64,000 bases of DNA from an uncultured Drancourtella sp. (GCA_937880845.1 CALFLL010000016.1:1-64000), one strand, 5' to 3'; counted from the stretch's first letter, positions 36,487 through 44,864 are shown. Numbers and translations are program-made. The notes: generated by a model not told the origin, from the sequence alone.

Positions 36487-36515
36487 TTGCCCGAAATGTC
36501 GGATTAAGGTATGAT
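36487..36515 (+). promoter_or_regulatory. Promoter of the Crp/Fnr-like regulator
   Basis: TTGCCC (36487-36492), 17-nt spacer, TATGAT (36510-36515), 36 nt before the ATG. The regulator's own site may lie in the 183-nt divergent region 36369-36551, but I could not pick out a clear palindrome. Confidence 0.6.
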
Positions 36516-36551
36516 AAATATAAGGGAAATTGCGTTTGAGGAGGTTTTCTC

Positions 36552-37253
36552 ATGAAATTAGAGGATTTATTAGAAGAAGTGCCGGAACTGGAAGATTATA
36601 TCCGCTATATGCCCAAAGAGCTTTACCACCGTTATACCATTCGGGTATATCCGTCCGGAACAATCATTCATCAAAAGGATTTTGCCCTGAAGTCCTTTGG
36701 AATCATAGCCAAAGGGGAACATAGGGTGATCAATGAATTTGAAAACGGAAATGTGTATATGATCGAAAAAAATGAACCGATTGATTTCGTGGGGGAGGTT
36801 ACGATTCTTGCAGGTATGGAAAAAACATCCGTGACCATCGAAACACTGACGGAAACGACTGTTATTTATTTCTCGCGAAAGGATTTTGAAGAGTGGATTG
36901 AAAAAGACATTCATTTTCTGCGGCTTGTTTCTCAAAAAGTGGCGTATAAATTATATCGGTCCTCCTATAACAGAGGTGCCCGTCTTTTTTATCCGCCGCA
37001 GTTTATCCTGCTTGATTATATTTTAAAACAGGCAGATGCCATGAATATCCGGAAGAGAGAACATATCATAATCCGTAAAACAAGGCAGGAATTATATGAG
37101 GAATGTGGAATCACAGTAAAAACCATCAACCGTACCGTCAAAAAACTGCAGGAAGATGAAGTGATTTCCGTGGAAAAAGGGAAAATCTCCATGTCTTTGG
37201 AACAATACCACCGGGCGAGGAAGATGATCCATCATTATGTGCGTGGAAACTAA
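36552..37253 (+). CDS. Crp/Fnr family transcriptional regulator
   Basis: A 233-residue regulator. Residues about 20-120 form a cyclic-nucleotide-binding-like beta-roll (GTIIHQKDFALKSFGIIAKGEHRV, FVGEVTILAG) and about 165-225 a winged helix (TRQELYEECGITVKTINRTVKKLQED). The cNMP-binding arginine signature is not obvious and no Fnr-type Cys cluster is present, so the ligand is unknown. GAGGAGG is at 36538-36544. Divergent orientation to the DUF3100 operon suggests that it controls those genes, perhaps in response to their substrate. Confidence 0.85.
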   Translation: MKLEDLLEEVPELEDYIRYMPKELYHRYTIRVYPSGTIIHQKDFALKSFGIIAKGEHRVINEFENGNVYMIEKNEPIDFVGEVTILAGMEKTSVTIETLTETTVIYFSRKDFEEWIEKDIHFLRLVSQKVAYKLYRSSYNRGARLFYPPQFILLDYILKQADAMNIRKREHIIIRKTRQELYEECGITVKTINRTVKKLQEDEVISVEKGKISMSLEQYHRARKMIHHYVRGN

Positions 37254-37262
37254 AAAATGAAT

Positions 37263-37313
37263 AAAAATGCCTCCATTGGACATGCTAAGAAAAAGCACAA
37301 CGGAGGCATTTTT
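37263..37313 (+). terminator. Terminator hairpin whose 3' arm is the next gene's ribosome binding site
   Basis: AAAAATGCCTCC (37263-37274) pairs perfectly with GGAGGCATTTTT (37302-37313), with a further TTG/CAA inner pairing. It ends the regulator transcript 9 nt after its stop. The GGAGG of the 3' arm is also the only good Shine-Dalgarno for the oxidoreductase ATG at 37315, 8 nt away, so folding would hide that site. Confidence 0.75.
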
Positions 37314-37314
37314 C

Positions 37315-38736
37315 ATGGAATCAATTTGGAGAAAGACGTGCGAAATCGAAAAAAGACCTTCTTTGCGGGAAGATATCAAGACAGAAGCTGCCATTATCGG
37401 AGGTGGAATGGCGGGAATTTTGGCGGCGTATCAGTTGCAAAAAGCAGGAATCTCTGTGGTGGTCCTGGAAGCAGGGGAGATTGCAGGAGGACAGACACAG
37501 AACACAACGGCCAAGATCACATCTCAGCATGGTATGATATGCCATACATTTTTAAAGCAAAAAGGGGAAGAAACGGCAAGAAAATATATGCAGGCGAATC
37601 AGGAGGCCATCCGGGAATACGAAAAGATCATAGAAGAAGAAAACATAACGTGTGATTTTGAACAGACAGATTCTTATGTATATTCCGGAGAAGAAGAAAA
37701 ATTACAAGAAGAGGTTAAAGCGGCAAAGGTACTTGGAATAAATGCAGATTTTGTAAAGGATATCGAAATCCCTCTTTCCTGTGCCGGAGGGATCCGATTT
37801 CCGAAGCAGGCTCAGTTTCATCCACTGAAATTTATCAAAGGAATTTCCGCAAAACTGAAGATTTATGAGAACACCATGGTGAAGGAAGTAAAAGATCATC
37901 AGCTTATAACGGAAGAGGGAAATGTAAAAGCAGAGAAGATCATTTTTGCGTCCCATTATCCGTTTATCAATTTTCCGGGCATGTATTTTACAAGAATGCA
38001 TCAGGAGAGGTCTTATGTCCTTGCACTGGAACATGCAGGCCGGTTAAAGGGAATGTACATTGGAGACGAACCTTATTCCTATTCTTTTCGGCAGTACGGG
38101 GACTATGTCCTTTTGGGAGGACGGGGACACCGGACGGGGGAAAATAAAGGAGGAAGATTTGACAACTTAAGGATTGCGGCAGAATTGTTTTTTCCGGAAA
38201 GCAGGGAAGTGACATGTTGGTCTGCACAGGACTGTATGACATCCGATCAAATTCCGTTTATCGGAACATATGCATCTTCCAGACCGGACTGGCTTGTGAG
38301 CACCGGATTTCAGAAATGGGGAATGACATCTTCCATGGTATCTGCCATGCTTCTGAAAGATCAGATATGCGGGATACAAAATCCATATTCAGAGGTCTTT
38401 TCGTCTTTGCGGTTTTCTGCGGAGGAAATACCGCAGATTATGAAGGAAGGGAAAAAGGCGGTAAAAGGGTTGGCAAAAAGGATGCTTCAGATACCGGAAG
38501 GTACCGCAAAGATGCTGCATACCGGACAGGGAAAGATAATGGAGATCAAAGGTGAAAAGACAGGAGTTTATAAATCGGAAGAGGATGAGATTTTTATGGT
38601 GGATGTCAAATGCCCTCACATGGGATGTCAGTTGGAATGGAATCAGGATGAAAGGACATGGGACTGTCCCTGTCATGGTTCCAGATTTGATTATCAGGGA
38701 AGGCTAAAAGAAGGACCGGCACAGGAGGGAATATAG
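37315..38736 (+). CDS. FAD-dependent oxidoreductase with C-terminal Rieske domain (YhfW-like)
   Basis: A 473-residue protein. Residues about 24-370 form a DAO/glycine-oxidase-type FAD domain, with AAIIGGGMAGILAAYQLQKAG at the N-terminus. Residues about 410-473 form a Rieske [2Fe-2S] domain with C433-x-H435 (CPHMGC) and C451-x2-H454 (CPCHGS). This FAD plus Rieske arrangement is that of B. subtilis YhfW, whose substrate is unknown. An earlier in-frame ATG (37267) lies inside the terminator stem and lacks a ribosome binding site, so 37315 is chosen. It forms an operon with the tocopherol-cyclase-like gene 3 nt downstream. Confidence 0.88.
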   Translation: MESIWRKTCEIEKRPSLREDIKTEAAIIGGGMAGILAAYQLQKAGISVVVLEAGEIAGGQTQNTTAKITSQHGMICHTFLKQKGEETARKYMQANQEAIREYEKIIEEENITCDFEQTDSYVYSGEEEKLQEEVKAAKVLGINADFVKDIEIPLSCAGGIRFPKQAQFHPLKFIKGISAKLKIYENTMVKEVKDHQLITEEGNVKAEKIIFASHYPFINFPGMYFTRMHQERSYVLALEHAGRLKGMYIGDEPYSYSFRQYGDYVLLGGRGHRTGENKGGRFDNLRIAAELFFPESREVTCWSAQDCMTSDQIPFIGTYASSRPDWLVSTGFQKWGMTSSMVSAMLLKDQICGIQNPYSEVFSSLRFSAEEIPQIMKEGKKAVKGLAKRMLQIPEGTAKMLHTGQGKIMEIKGEKTGVYKSEEDEIFMVDVKCPHMGCQLEWNQDERTWDCPCHGSRFDYQGRLKEGPAQEGI

Positions 38737-38739
38737 AGT

Positions 38740-39732
38740 ATGAAACAATATTTTTATGGATGGTATATGCGGTGTCAGTCAGAAGAAGGAACCGTGGCGG
38801 TGATTCCGTCCGTACATTTATCGGAAGAAAAACAGACCTGTTCTATTCAGGTCATTACAGAACAGGGCGTGTGGAAAAAAGAATATCCGGTCGATGAATT
38901 TTATATCGACCGAAAGAAAATGGCCATGAAGATAGGAAAGAACATATTTTCAAAGAAAGGCATGAGACTGCATCTTCATGAAAAGGACTGGGAGATTAAA
39001 GGGAATCTCCGGTTTGGAGAATTTAAAAGATTAAAATATCCCATTATGGGGCCTTTTCATTTTTTGAAGGGTATGGAATGTAAGCATGATATTTACAGTA
39101 TGAAACATCTGGTCAACGGCCGGATAAGGATCAATGGGAAAGAACTGGCTTTTCAAAACGGAAAGGGCTACATGGAAGGGGACAGAGGGAATTCTTTTCC
39201 TGAGAAATATACATGGACTCAACATTTTTTTGATGAGAACTCCATAGTTCTGGCAGTGGCATCCGTGCCGATTGGAAAAATCCGATTTACAGGAATCATC
39301 GCAGCTTTATTGTGGGAAGGAAAAGAACATCGGTTTGCAACTTATCTCGGCGCCCGTGTAAAAAGAGAAGAAAACGAAATCTGTATCAAACAGGGGAAAT
39401 ATCGGTTAAGAGTAAAGATTTTGGAGATGCCGCAATATTTCCTGGATGCACCACAAAACGGACAAATGACAAGAAAGGCAGGAGAAACCGTTGCGGGAGC
39501 TGTATGGTACAGTTTGAGTTATAAAGGAAAAGAGCTGTTTGAGGTTATGACGGAGCAAGCCGCATTTGAAACCGAAGTGGAAAGTAACAAAACAGAAAAA
39601 GCATCATATGTTGATAAAAAAAGGAATCAGAAACATGGCTTTTTCATCTTTTCGGAAAATAATCGGAACCATTCAAAACATCAGAAGAGGAAGCGACTGT
39701 TGCAGTCAGATTGTAGAAGTAAGAACCAATAA
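38740..39732 (+). CDS. Tocopherol cyclase-like (lipocalin-type) protein
   Basis: A 330-residue protein without signal peptide or membrane segments. Residues about 1-280 resemble the Tocopherol_cycl family: MKQYFYGWYMRCQ at the start, GPFHFLKGMECKHDIYSMKH, and GKGYMEGDRGNSFPEKYTWTQ in the middle. In bacteria that make no tocopherol the role is unknown; a lipid- or isoprenoid-binding barrel is a reasonable guess. The last 60 or so residues are basic and low in hydrophobic content, overlap the next gene, and look unlike the family, so the true end may lie near residue 280 with a frameshift or lost stop there. Confidence 0.65.
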   Translation: MKQYFYGWYMRCQSEEGTVAVIPSVHLSEEKQTCSIQVITEQGVWKKEYPVDEFYIDRKKMAMKIGKNIFSKKGMRLHLHEKDWEIKGNLRFGEFKRLKYPIMGPFHFLKGMECKHDIYSMKHLVNGRIRINGKELAFQNGKGYMEGDRGNSFPEKYTWTQHFFDENSIVLAVASVPIGKIRFTGIIAALLWEGKEHRFATYLGARVKREENEICIKQGKYRLRVKILEMPQYFLDAPQNGQMTRKAGETVAGAVWYSLSYKGKELFEVMTEQAAFETEVESNKTEKASYVDKKRNQKHGFFIFSENNRNHSKHQKRKRLLQSDCRSKNQ

Positions 39733-40117
39733 TGAAATCGTAAATTTTGTTGTTTCGCCGGATACGACGATCATCGACAGCATAAGACTAAGACAGGGAA
39801 TGAGGATTGCGGCTTTTTATGACAGCAACCTTGCGGTACCGGCCGTGTTCCCGCCTCAATATCAGGCTGAAATGATCACATCTCTTCGCTCAAATCAGGA
39901 TGTGGCATTAAACTATTTTGATGAAACTCTTACTGCGGCAGACAATTCTCTCAAGTTAAATATTTCGCCGGTGACAAATATCGAAACATTAAATGGCCAG
40001 CGTTTTTTGTGCAATCCCGGCAATCAAGATCTTCTTGTTTATTATACGACAACCACATTTAGTATTCCGCCGCAGACTTCTCCTCAAAGAATCGTGGTAA
40101 TCTGTCCGGAACGTTAA
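39635..40117 (+). CDS. Conserved hypothetical protein, 160 residues
   Basis: I do not recognise this family. The start at 39635 (MAFSSFRKIIGTIQN) has AAGGAA 8 nt upstream; an earlier in-frame ATG at 39566 has none. The protein is soluble, rich in Asn, Thr and Pro, with an all-beta look: EIVNFVVSPDTTIIDS, LRQGMRIAAFYDSNLAVP and a C-terminal PQRIVVICPER. It overlaps the annotated end of the tocopherol-cyclase-like gene by 98 nt in another frame and is followed by a strong terminator. Confidence 0.65.
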   Translation: MAFSSFRKIIGTIQNIRRGSDCCSQIVEVRTNNEIVNFVVSPDTTIIDSIRLRQGMRIAAFYDSNLAVPAVFPPQYQAEMITSLRSNQDVALNYFDETLTAADNSLKLNISPVTNIETLNGQRFLCNPGNQDLLVYYTTTTFSIPPQTSPQRIVVICPER

Positions 40118-40167
40118 AAAAACAATCGTCATGCAAGGAAAGGTTTTCCTGTATGACGATTGCTTTT
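40118..40167. terminator. Bidirectional terminator
   Basis: CAATCGTCATGCAAGGAAA (40123-40141) pairs with TTTTCCTGTATGACGATTG (40144-40162), with few mismatches. It is flanked by seven A on the left and CTTTTT on the right, so it serves the genes converging from both sides. Confidence 0.85.
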
Positions 40168-41045
40168 TATATAGATTTATTTTTATCATCGGGTTGCTTT
40201 TGATTTGCAGTTCCATTTTCCTCCTGAACAATTTCAAGAAAATCATGATCGGCTTTTTTTCTGCGAGGGATAAAACGTCTGGCAATCCGTCCTTTCCCCC
40301 TGCTTTTTACATAAAAAAATCCTATGATGGAAAAAACGACAGCACCGATAAAATTGACAAAAAGATCGAACATGGTGTCCATAAGGCCAATATCAAGATA
40401 GCCGTTCAAGCCAAGAGACTTACCATTTACGACAACTTCTTTGATGTTTTGAATCCGAACCGGAATGTTTTTTCCGTCCGGATTTAAAGCAACGGAATTG
40501 ATCATATGGATGATCGTATCTTTTTGCATGTCAAATCCGAAAAAATAGTCCATTCCGAATTCAAAGAATTCCCAGATGACACCAATCGTCATGGAAAAGC
40601 AGAATGCAACGATTGCCAAAAACAAAGGTGAAAGATGGAAAGTTGGCTTATCTCTTCGGTTTAAAAGATCTACCATGGAAAATCCGATGGCTGCCGCAAG
40701 AAATCCGTTCAAAGTATGAAGAAGGGTATCCCAGAACGGAAAGAGCAGATAAAATTCATTGATCTCGCCCAGTATTTCCGCTGAGAAAATAAAAAATAAA
40801 ATGATGATCTCCAGTGTTGTAGGGAGTTCCACGCGAAAGGTAACCTGGATCATGCTTGGTACGATCATAAGCAGCAAAGTGAGGATACAAAGGAAGACAT
40901 TTTCATAATTCCGATTTAAAAGCTGCAGTACCAACACGGCAATGACCAAAAGGCGAAGTACCGCATATACGATAAAGGAACTCTTATGTTCCCGGATTTC
41001 CATTTTAATGGCTTTTCCGAGATTATGGATGTAATTATTTTTCAT
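40167..41045 (-). CDS. Multi-pass membrane protein (YjdF/DUF2238-like)
   Basis: A 292-residue membrane protein with about seven hydrophobic segments. The central part, FPFWDTLLHTLNGFLAAAIGF followed by GVIWEFFEFGMDYFFGFDMQKDT, has the H..N and WE/FE pattern of YjdF-type (DUF2238) membrane proteins. The last 50 residues are a polar, basic cytoplasmic tail (KSRGKGRIARR... KNKSI). AGGAGAA precedes the start. Function unknown; the next gene on this strand encodes a YitT protein, but the two need not be related. Confidence 0.6.
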   Translation of the reverse strand: MKNNYIHNLGKAIKMEIREHKSSFIVYAVLRLLVIAVLVLQLLNRNYENVFLCILTLLLMIVPSMIQVTFRVELPTTLEIIILFFIFSAEILGEINEFYLLFPFWDTLLHTLNGFLAAAIGFSMVDLLNRRDKPTFHLSPLFLAIVAFCFSMTIGVIWEFFEFGMDYFFGFDMQKDTIIHMINSVALNPDGKNIPVRIQNIKEVVVNGKSLGLNGYLDIGLMDTMFDLFVNFIGAVVFSIIGFFYVKSRGKGRIARRFIPRRKKADHDFLEIVQEENGTANQKQPDDKNKSI

Positions 41046-41074
41046 TCGTAGTTCTCCTGTGTGTTTATAAATGG

Positions 41075-41950
41075 CTACTCTGCATGGCTTTTATAGACTT
41101 TGCTACTGGAGAATCCGTGACCTTTTACTTCGTTTACGCGGTCAATCACCATGAAAGCATCCGGGTCGATCTGTGTTACGGCCTGGGTAAGACGTGCAAG
41201 CTCACGGTTGGAGATTACAGTCAGGATCACCGGCTGATCTGCATGAAGATATCCGGTTTCTCCTTTTAAAAGAGTGGAACCGCGATCCATCCGTCCGACG
41301 ATGAGCTGATTGATCTCTTTGTATTTTTTGCTGATGATCTTTACCTGTGTTTGTACCTGTCCCATCAGAAGAACTTTATCCAGGACAATGGTATAAGTCA
41401 GGACAAGCAAAATGCCATAGATAATCTGTTCTTTATCGGAGAAGATCATCTGAAGGATCAGAATCGTAAAATCAAAGACATAAAGCATGACAGAAACAGG
41501 CAGTCCGAATTTCTTATTTAAAACAAGAGGCGGGATATCCATTCCTCCGGTAGAAGCCCCGGCACGGATTACCATTCCGATGGCAAATCCGATCATGAGT
41601 CCTCCGCAGATGGTAGCAAGCATTTTGTCATTGGTAACATCGGCAAGCTGCGGAATCTTCTGAAAGACGCCCAGAATGATCGGATAAAAGAAACTGCTGA
41701 TCAAAGTGGTAAGGGCGAACATCTTTCCGAGGACAATAGCTCCCAATATGAACATCAATGCATTGAAAATAAATACAAAGGTGGAAATCGGTATATTAAA
41801 ATAATGATCAAAAGCGATTCCAAGTCCTGTCGTTCCTCCGGTGATCAGATTGTTCGGAAGAATAAAGACAGAAACGCCAAGTGCGTAGATTGTATTACCG
41901 ATTAAAATGGTGATGATATTTAAGATTCTTTTAGAAACAGTTTTTGACAT
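41075..41950 (-). CDS. YitT family membrane protein (DUF161 + DUF2179)
   Basis: A 291-residue protein. Residues about 1-205 contain five or six membrane helices with the family motif LPNNLITGGTTGLG near the start and RAGASTGGMDIPPLVLNKKF near 140-160. Residues about 215-285 are the cytoplasmic DUF2179 domain (MDRGSTLLKGETGYLHADQPVILTVISNRELARL), thought to bind a small ligand. The start at 41950 (MSKTVSKRIL) has AGGAGAGAGAGG upstream, unlike an earlier ATG at 42034. The substrate of YitT proteins is not known. Confidence 0.88.
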   Translation of the reverse strand: MSKTVSKRILNIITILIGNTIYALGVSVFILPNNLITGGTTGLGIAFDHYFNIPISTFVFIFNALMFILGAIVLGKMFALTTLISSFFYPIILGVFQKIPQLADVTNDKMLATICGGLMIGFAIGMVIRAGASTGGMDIPPLVLNKKFGLPVSVMLYVFDFTILILQMIFSDKEQIIYGILLVLTYTIVLDKVLLMGQVQTQVKIISKKYKEINQLIVGRMDRGSTLLKGETGYLHADQPVILTVISNRELARLTQAVTQIDPDAFMVIDRVNEVKGHGFSSSKVYKSHAE

Positions 41951-41983
41951 AAAAATCCTCTCTCTCCTTAAAAATTCAAATCC

Positions 41984-42012
41984 AGTATACTCTAACGGAA
42001 GAAACCGGGCAA
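41984..42012 (-). promoter_or_regulatory. Promoter of the YitT gene
   Basis: On the minus strand TTGCCC (42007-42012) and TATACT (41984-41989) are separated by 17 nt, 34 nt upstream of the YitT start codon. The -10 lies in the palindrome AGTATACT (41984-41991). Confidence 0.65.
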
Positions 42013-42042
42013 GAGAATTTATGGAAAACGGCAAATCTTATC

Positions 42043-42066
42043 AGTATAGTGAAACTGTGCTATACT
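42043..42066. promoter_or_regulatory. Inverted repeat over the sirtuin promoter
   Basis: AGTATAG (42043-42049) and CTATACT (42060-42066) form a perfect 7-bp inverted repeat with a 10-nt spacer. The right arm contains the likely -10 box TATACT (42061-42066) of the sirtuin gene; the -35 (TTATCA, 42038-42043) is weak. It may be an operator or only a chance symmetry of the -10. Confidence 0.35.
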
Positions 42067-42096
42067 AAAGAAAAAACAACAGGAAGGAGCAGGAAA

Positions 42097-42822
42097 ATGG
42101 AAGAAGAAATCAGAAGACTTCAGGACATGATTGATCAAAGCAAAAACATCGTGTTTTTTGGCGGGGCGGGCGTATCGACGGAAAGCAATATCCCGGATTT
42201 CAGGAGTGAGGACGGATTATATCATTTGAAATATAAATATCCCCCGGAAACCATCATCAGTCATTCCTTTTTTTTGAAAAATCCGCAGGAGTTTTACCGG
42301 TTCTATAAGGAGCGGATGATGTGCCTGGATGCAAAGCCCAATCCCGCACATGAAAAGCTGGCAGAGTTGGAGAAGGCGGGAAAGCTTGCGGCGGTCGTGA
42401 CACAGAATATTGACGGTCTGCATCAGAAGGCAGGCAGCAGGAAAGTCTATGAACTGCACGGCAGTATCCACAGGAATTATTGCATGAAGTGTGGGGAATT
42501 TTATGATGCCCAATATGTCAAAAATAGTGAAGGTATCCCAAGATGCTCCTGCGGCGGGATGATCAAGCCGGATGTTGTCCTTTATGAGGAAGGTTTGGAT
42601 GCGAAAATAATACAGACTTCCATAAAGGCAATATCGGAAGCGGATATGCTTATCATCGGTGGAACCTCTCTTGTTGTGTATCCGGCAGCAGGATTTATTG
42701 ATTATTTTCGCGGGAAATATCTGGTTGTCATCAACAAGGCAGAAACCGCCAAAACTGTCCATGCAGATCTTGTGATCAGGGAACCTATTGGGGAAGTACT
42801 GGGAGAAATCAAGGTTTTATAG
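42097..42822 (+). CDS. NAD-dependent protein deacylase, SIR2 family
   Basis: A 241-residue sirtuin. NAD-binding motifs GAGVSTESNIPDFRS (about 22-36) and TQNIDGLH (about 99-106) and the catalytic His in YELHGSI (about 117) are present. The zinc site is CMKCGEF...CSCGG with four cysteines. It removes acyl groups from lysines using NAD and may tune metabolic enzymes. The start at 42097 is preceded by GAAGGAG; the longer frame from 42049 lacks a ribosome binding site. It is a single gene. Confidence 0.93.
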   Translation: MEEEIRRLQDMIDQSKNIVFFGGAGVSTESNIPDFRSEDGLYHLKYKYPPETIISHSFFLKNPQEFYRFYKERMMCLDAKPNPAHEKLAELEKAGKLAAVVTQNIDGLHQKAGSRKVYELHGSIHRNYCMKCGEFYDAQYVKNSEGIPRCSCGGMIKPDVVLYEEGLDAKIIQTSIKAISEADMLIIGGTSLVVYPAAGFIDYFRGKYLVVINKAETAKTVHADLVIREPIGEVLGEIKVL

Positions 42823-42831
42823 CCGTATGTC

Positions 42832-42860
42832 TTGCAATTTGGACCGAAGTTCAGTACAAT
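42832..42860 (+). promoter_or_regulatory. Promoter of asnB
   Basis: TTGCAA (42832-42837), 17-nt spacer, TACAAT (42855-42860), leaving a leader of about 60 nt before the asnB ATG. I saw no T-box in that leader. Confidence 0.7.
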
Positions 42861-42930
42861 AATAAATTGTTACAGAAAATCAGAAAATAAGTGATCATAG
42901 AAAAGATAGAAGAGAAAAAGGAGAAACTAT

Positions 42931-44805
42931 ATGTGCGGATTTGCAGGATACGCAGGATTGAAAGAATATGATGAGTCCGTAATCAAAAAGATGACGGATA
43001 AGATTCGCCACAGAGGACCGGATTCCCAGGATGCTTTTATAGAAGGCGGAGTAGGACTTGGTTTTGTAAGACTTAGTATTATCGACCTGGAAGGCGGCTC
43101 CCAGCCGATGTTTAACGAAGACAAAAATCTCGTGCTGATCTTTAACGGAGAATTATATAATTTTCAGGGTATCAAAGAAGAATTGGTTCGCTGCGGACAT
43201 ACATTTGCTACCCATACCGATTCTGAAATCCTTCTTCACGGATACGAAGAATGGGGAAAAGAAGGACTGTTAAAGAAGCTCCGCGGGATGTTTGCGTTTG
43301 TGATTTTTGACAGAGAGAAAAAGACACTGTTCGGGGCACGAGATCATTTCGGAATCAAGCCGTTTTATTATTATCATAAAGGCGACACTTTATTATTCGG
43401 ATCAGAAATCAAATCATTCCTTCCGCATCCGGATTTTGAGAAAGAATTATTTGAAGAAAAACTGCCGGATTTCATGACGTTCGGATGTATTCCGGGAGCA
43501 GAAACATTTTTCAGAAATGTATACAAGCTTCTTCCGGGACATTATTTCACATATGAAAACGGAAAGATGGATATAAAGACCTACTGGGAACCGTCATTTG
43601 ATATCGACGAAAATCAGACCATCGAAAGTGTTGCAGATAAGCTTGACGGAGTATTGGATGATTCTGTTAACAAACACATCATTGCGGATGTGCCTGTCTG
43701 CTCTTTCCTTTCAAGCGGTGTGGATTCCAGTTATGTTGCCTACGAATTGAAAGACAAGGTTGATCTGACAACCTTTACCATTGATTTTGAGGAACAGAAA
43801 TACAGCGAAGCTCCTCACGCCAAAGAACTGGCAGATGAGTTGGGTGTAAAAAACATCGGACGCAAAGTTTCCGCGGAAGAATATTTCCACGACGCAGAAA
43901 AGGTACAATATTTTATGGATGAGCCTCTGGCAAACCCAAGTGCAAACCTTCTGTACTATATTTCCAACCGCTGTGCACAGGACTTCAAAGTTGCATTATC
44001 CGGTGAAGGTGCAGATGAAATGTTCGGTGGATACAACATTTACCACGAAAACATTTCCCTCGGAAATTACCAGAAACTTCCGAAAGGCTTGAGAAAAGCC
44101 ATTGCGGCAGTTGTATCACCGCTTCCGAAATTCAAAGGAAAAGGATTCCTGATCCGTGGAAGCAAGGATGTGGAAGAAAGATATATCGGAAACAGCAATG
44201 TTTTCAAATACAACGAAAGAGATTCTTTCTTAAAGAAAAAATATCCAAGCAGAAATCCGCTTGATATCGCGAAAGAATTTTATGATAAAGTACCGAATCT
44301 GGATGATGTATCCAAGATGCAGTATCTGGATTTTAATATGTGGCTGCGCCAGGAAATTCTCCTGAAAGCGGATAAGATGTCCATGGCGAACTCTCTGGAA
44401 CTTCGTGTACCGTTTATGGATATCGAAGTATTCAAGACAGCCCGTACCATTCCGGCAAAATGCAAAGTAAACGATGCAAATACAAAACTTGCATTCCGTG
44501 CCCTTGCAGACCGCAAATTCAGCAAGAAGAGCGCAGAACGTAAGAAACTGATGTTCCCAAGCCCGCTTCCGAACTGGATGAGAGAAGATCAGTATTACAA
44601 CATGATCAAAAAAGAATTCGAAAGCAGCACAGCAGCACAGTTCTTTAACCAGGATAAGATCTTACAGTTACTGGAAGAACACAAAGAAGGAAAAGTGACA
44701 CATTCCATTCAGATCTGGGTTGTGTATACCTTCCTCATGTGGTACAAAGCATACTTTACCAATAACGGAGATTTTGAAAAGATCGAAGCAGACTGTGCAC
44801 GCTAG
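42931..44805 (+). CDS. asnB: Asparagine synthase (glutamine-hydrolysing)
   Basis: A 624-residue class II amidotransferase. C2 of MCGFAGYAG is the glutaminase nucleophile, and RLSIIDLEGGSQPM, NGELYN and HTDSEILLHGYEEWG belong to that domain (about 1-210). The synthetase domain has the P-loop SSGVDSSYVA (about 258-267), GEGADEMFGGY (about 351-361) and ELRVPFMD. It makes asparagine from aspartate, glutamine and ATP. It has its own promoter and terminator. Confidence 0.96.
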   Translation: MCGFAGYAGLKEYDESVIKKMTDKIRHRGPDSQDAFIEGGVGLGFVRLSIIDLEGGSQPMFNEDKNLVLIFNGELYNFQGIKEELVRCGHTFATHTDSEILLHGYEEWGKEGLLKKLRGMFAFVIFDREKKTLFGARDHFGIKPFYYYHKGDTLLFGSEIKSFLPHPDFEKELFEEKLPDFMTFGCIPGAETFFRNVYKLLPGHYFTYENGKMDIKTYWEPSFDIDENQTIESVADKLDGVLDDSVNKHIIADVPVCSFLSSGVDSSYVAYELKDKVDLTTFTIDFEEQKYSEAPHAKELADELGVKNIGRKVSAEEYFHDAEKVQYFMDEPLANPSANLLYYISNRCAQDFKVALSGEGADEMFGGYNIYHENISLGNYQKLPKGLRKAIAAVVSPLPKFKGKGFLIRGSKDVEERYIGNSNVFKYNERDSFLKKKYPSRNPLDIAKEFYDKVPNLDDVSKMQYLDFNMWLRQEILLKADKMSMANSLELRVPFMDIEVFKTARTIPAKCKVNDANTKLAFRALADRKFSKKSAERKKLMFPSPLPNWMREDQYYNMIKKEFESSTAAQFFNQDKILQLLEEHKEGKVTHSIQIWVVYTFLMWYKAYFTNNGDFEKIEADCAR

Positions 44806-44816
44806 TTAGATAAAAG

Positions 44817-44864
44817 TAAAATGCCCCCATTATCGGAGTTTGTCCGGTGATGGGGGATTTTACT
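44817..44864. terminator. Bidirectional terminator after asnB
   Basis: CCCCCATTATCGGA (44824-44837) pairs with TCCGGTGATGGGGG (44843-44856), with two wobbles, flanked by AAAAT on the left and ATTTTACT on the right. It serves asnB and the converging membrane protein gene. Confidence 0.88.

Noticed and set aside
37267..37314. Earlier ATG for the FAD/Rieske protein
   Set aside because: It lies in the 5' arm of the terminator stem, lacks a Shine-Dalgarno, and the protein start at 37315 is well supported.
42861..42930. T-box leader before asnB
   Set aside because: The leader is only about 60 nt, with no specifier loop or T-box sequence.
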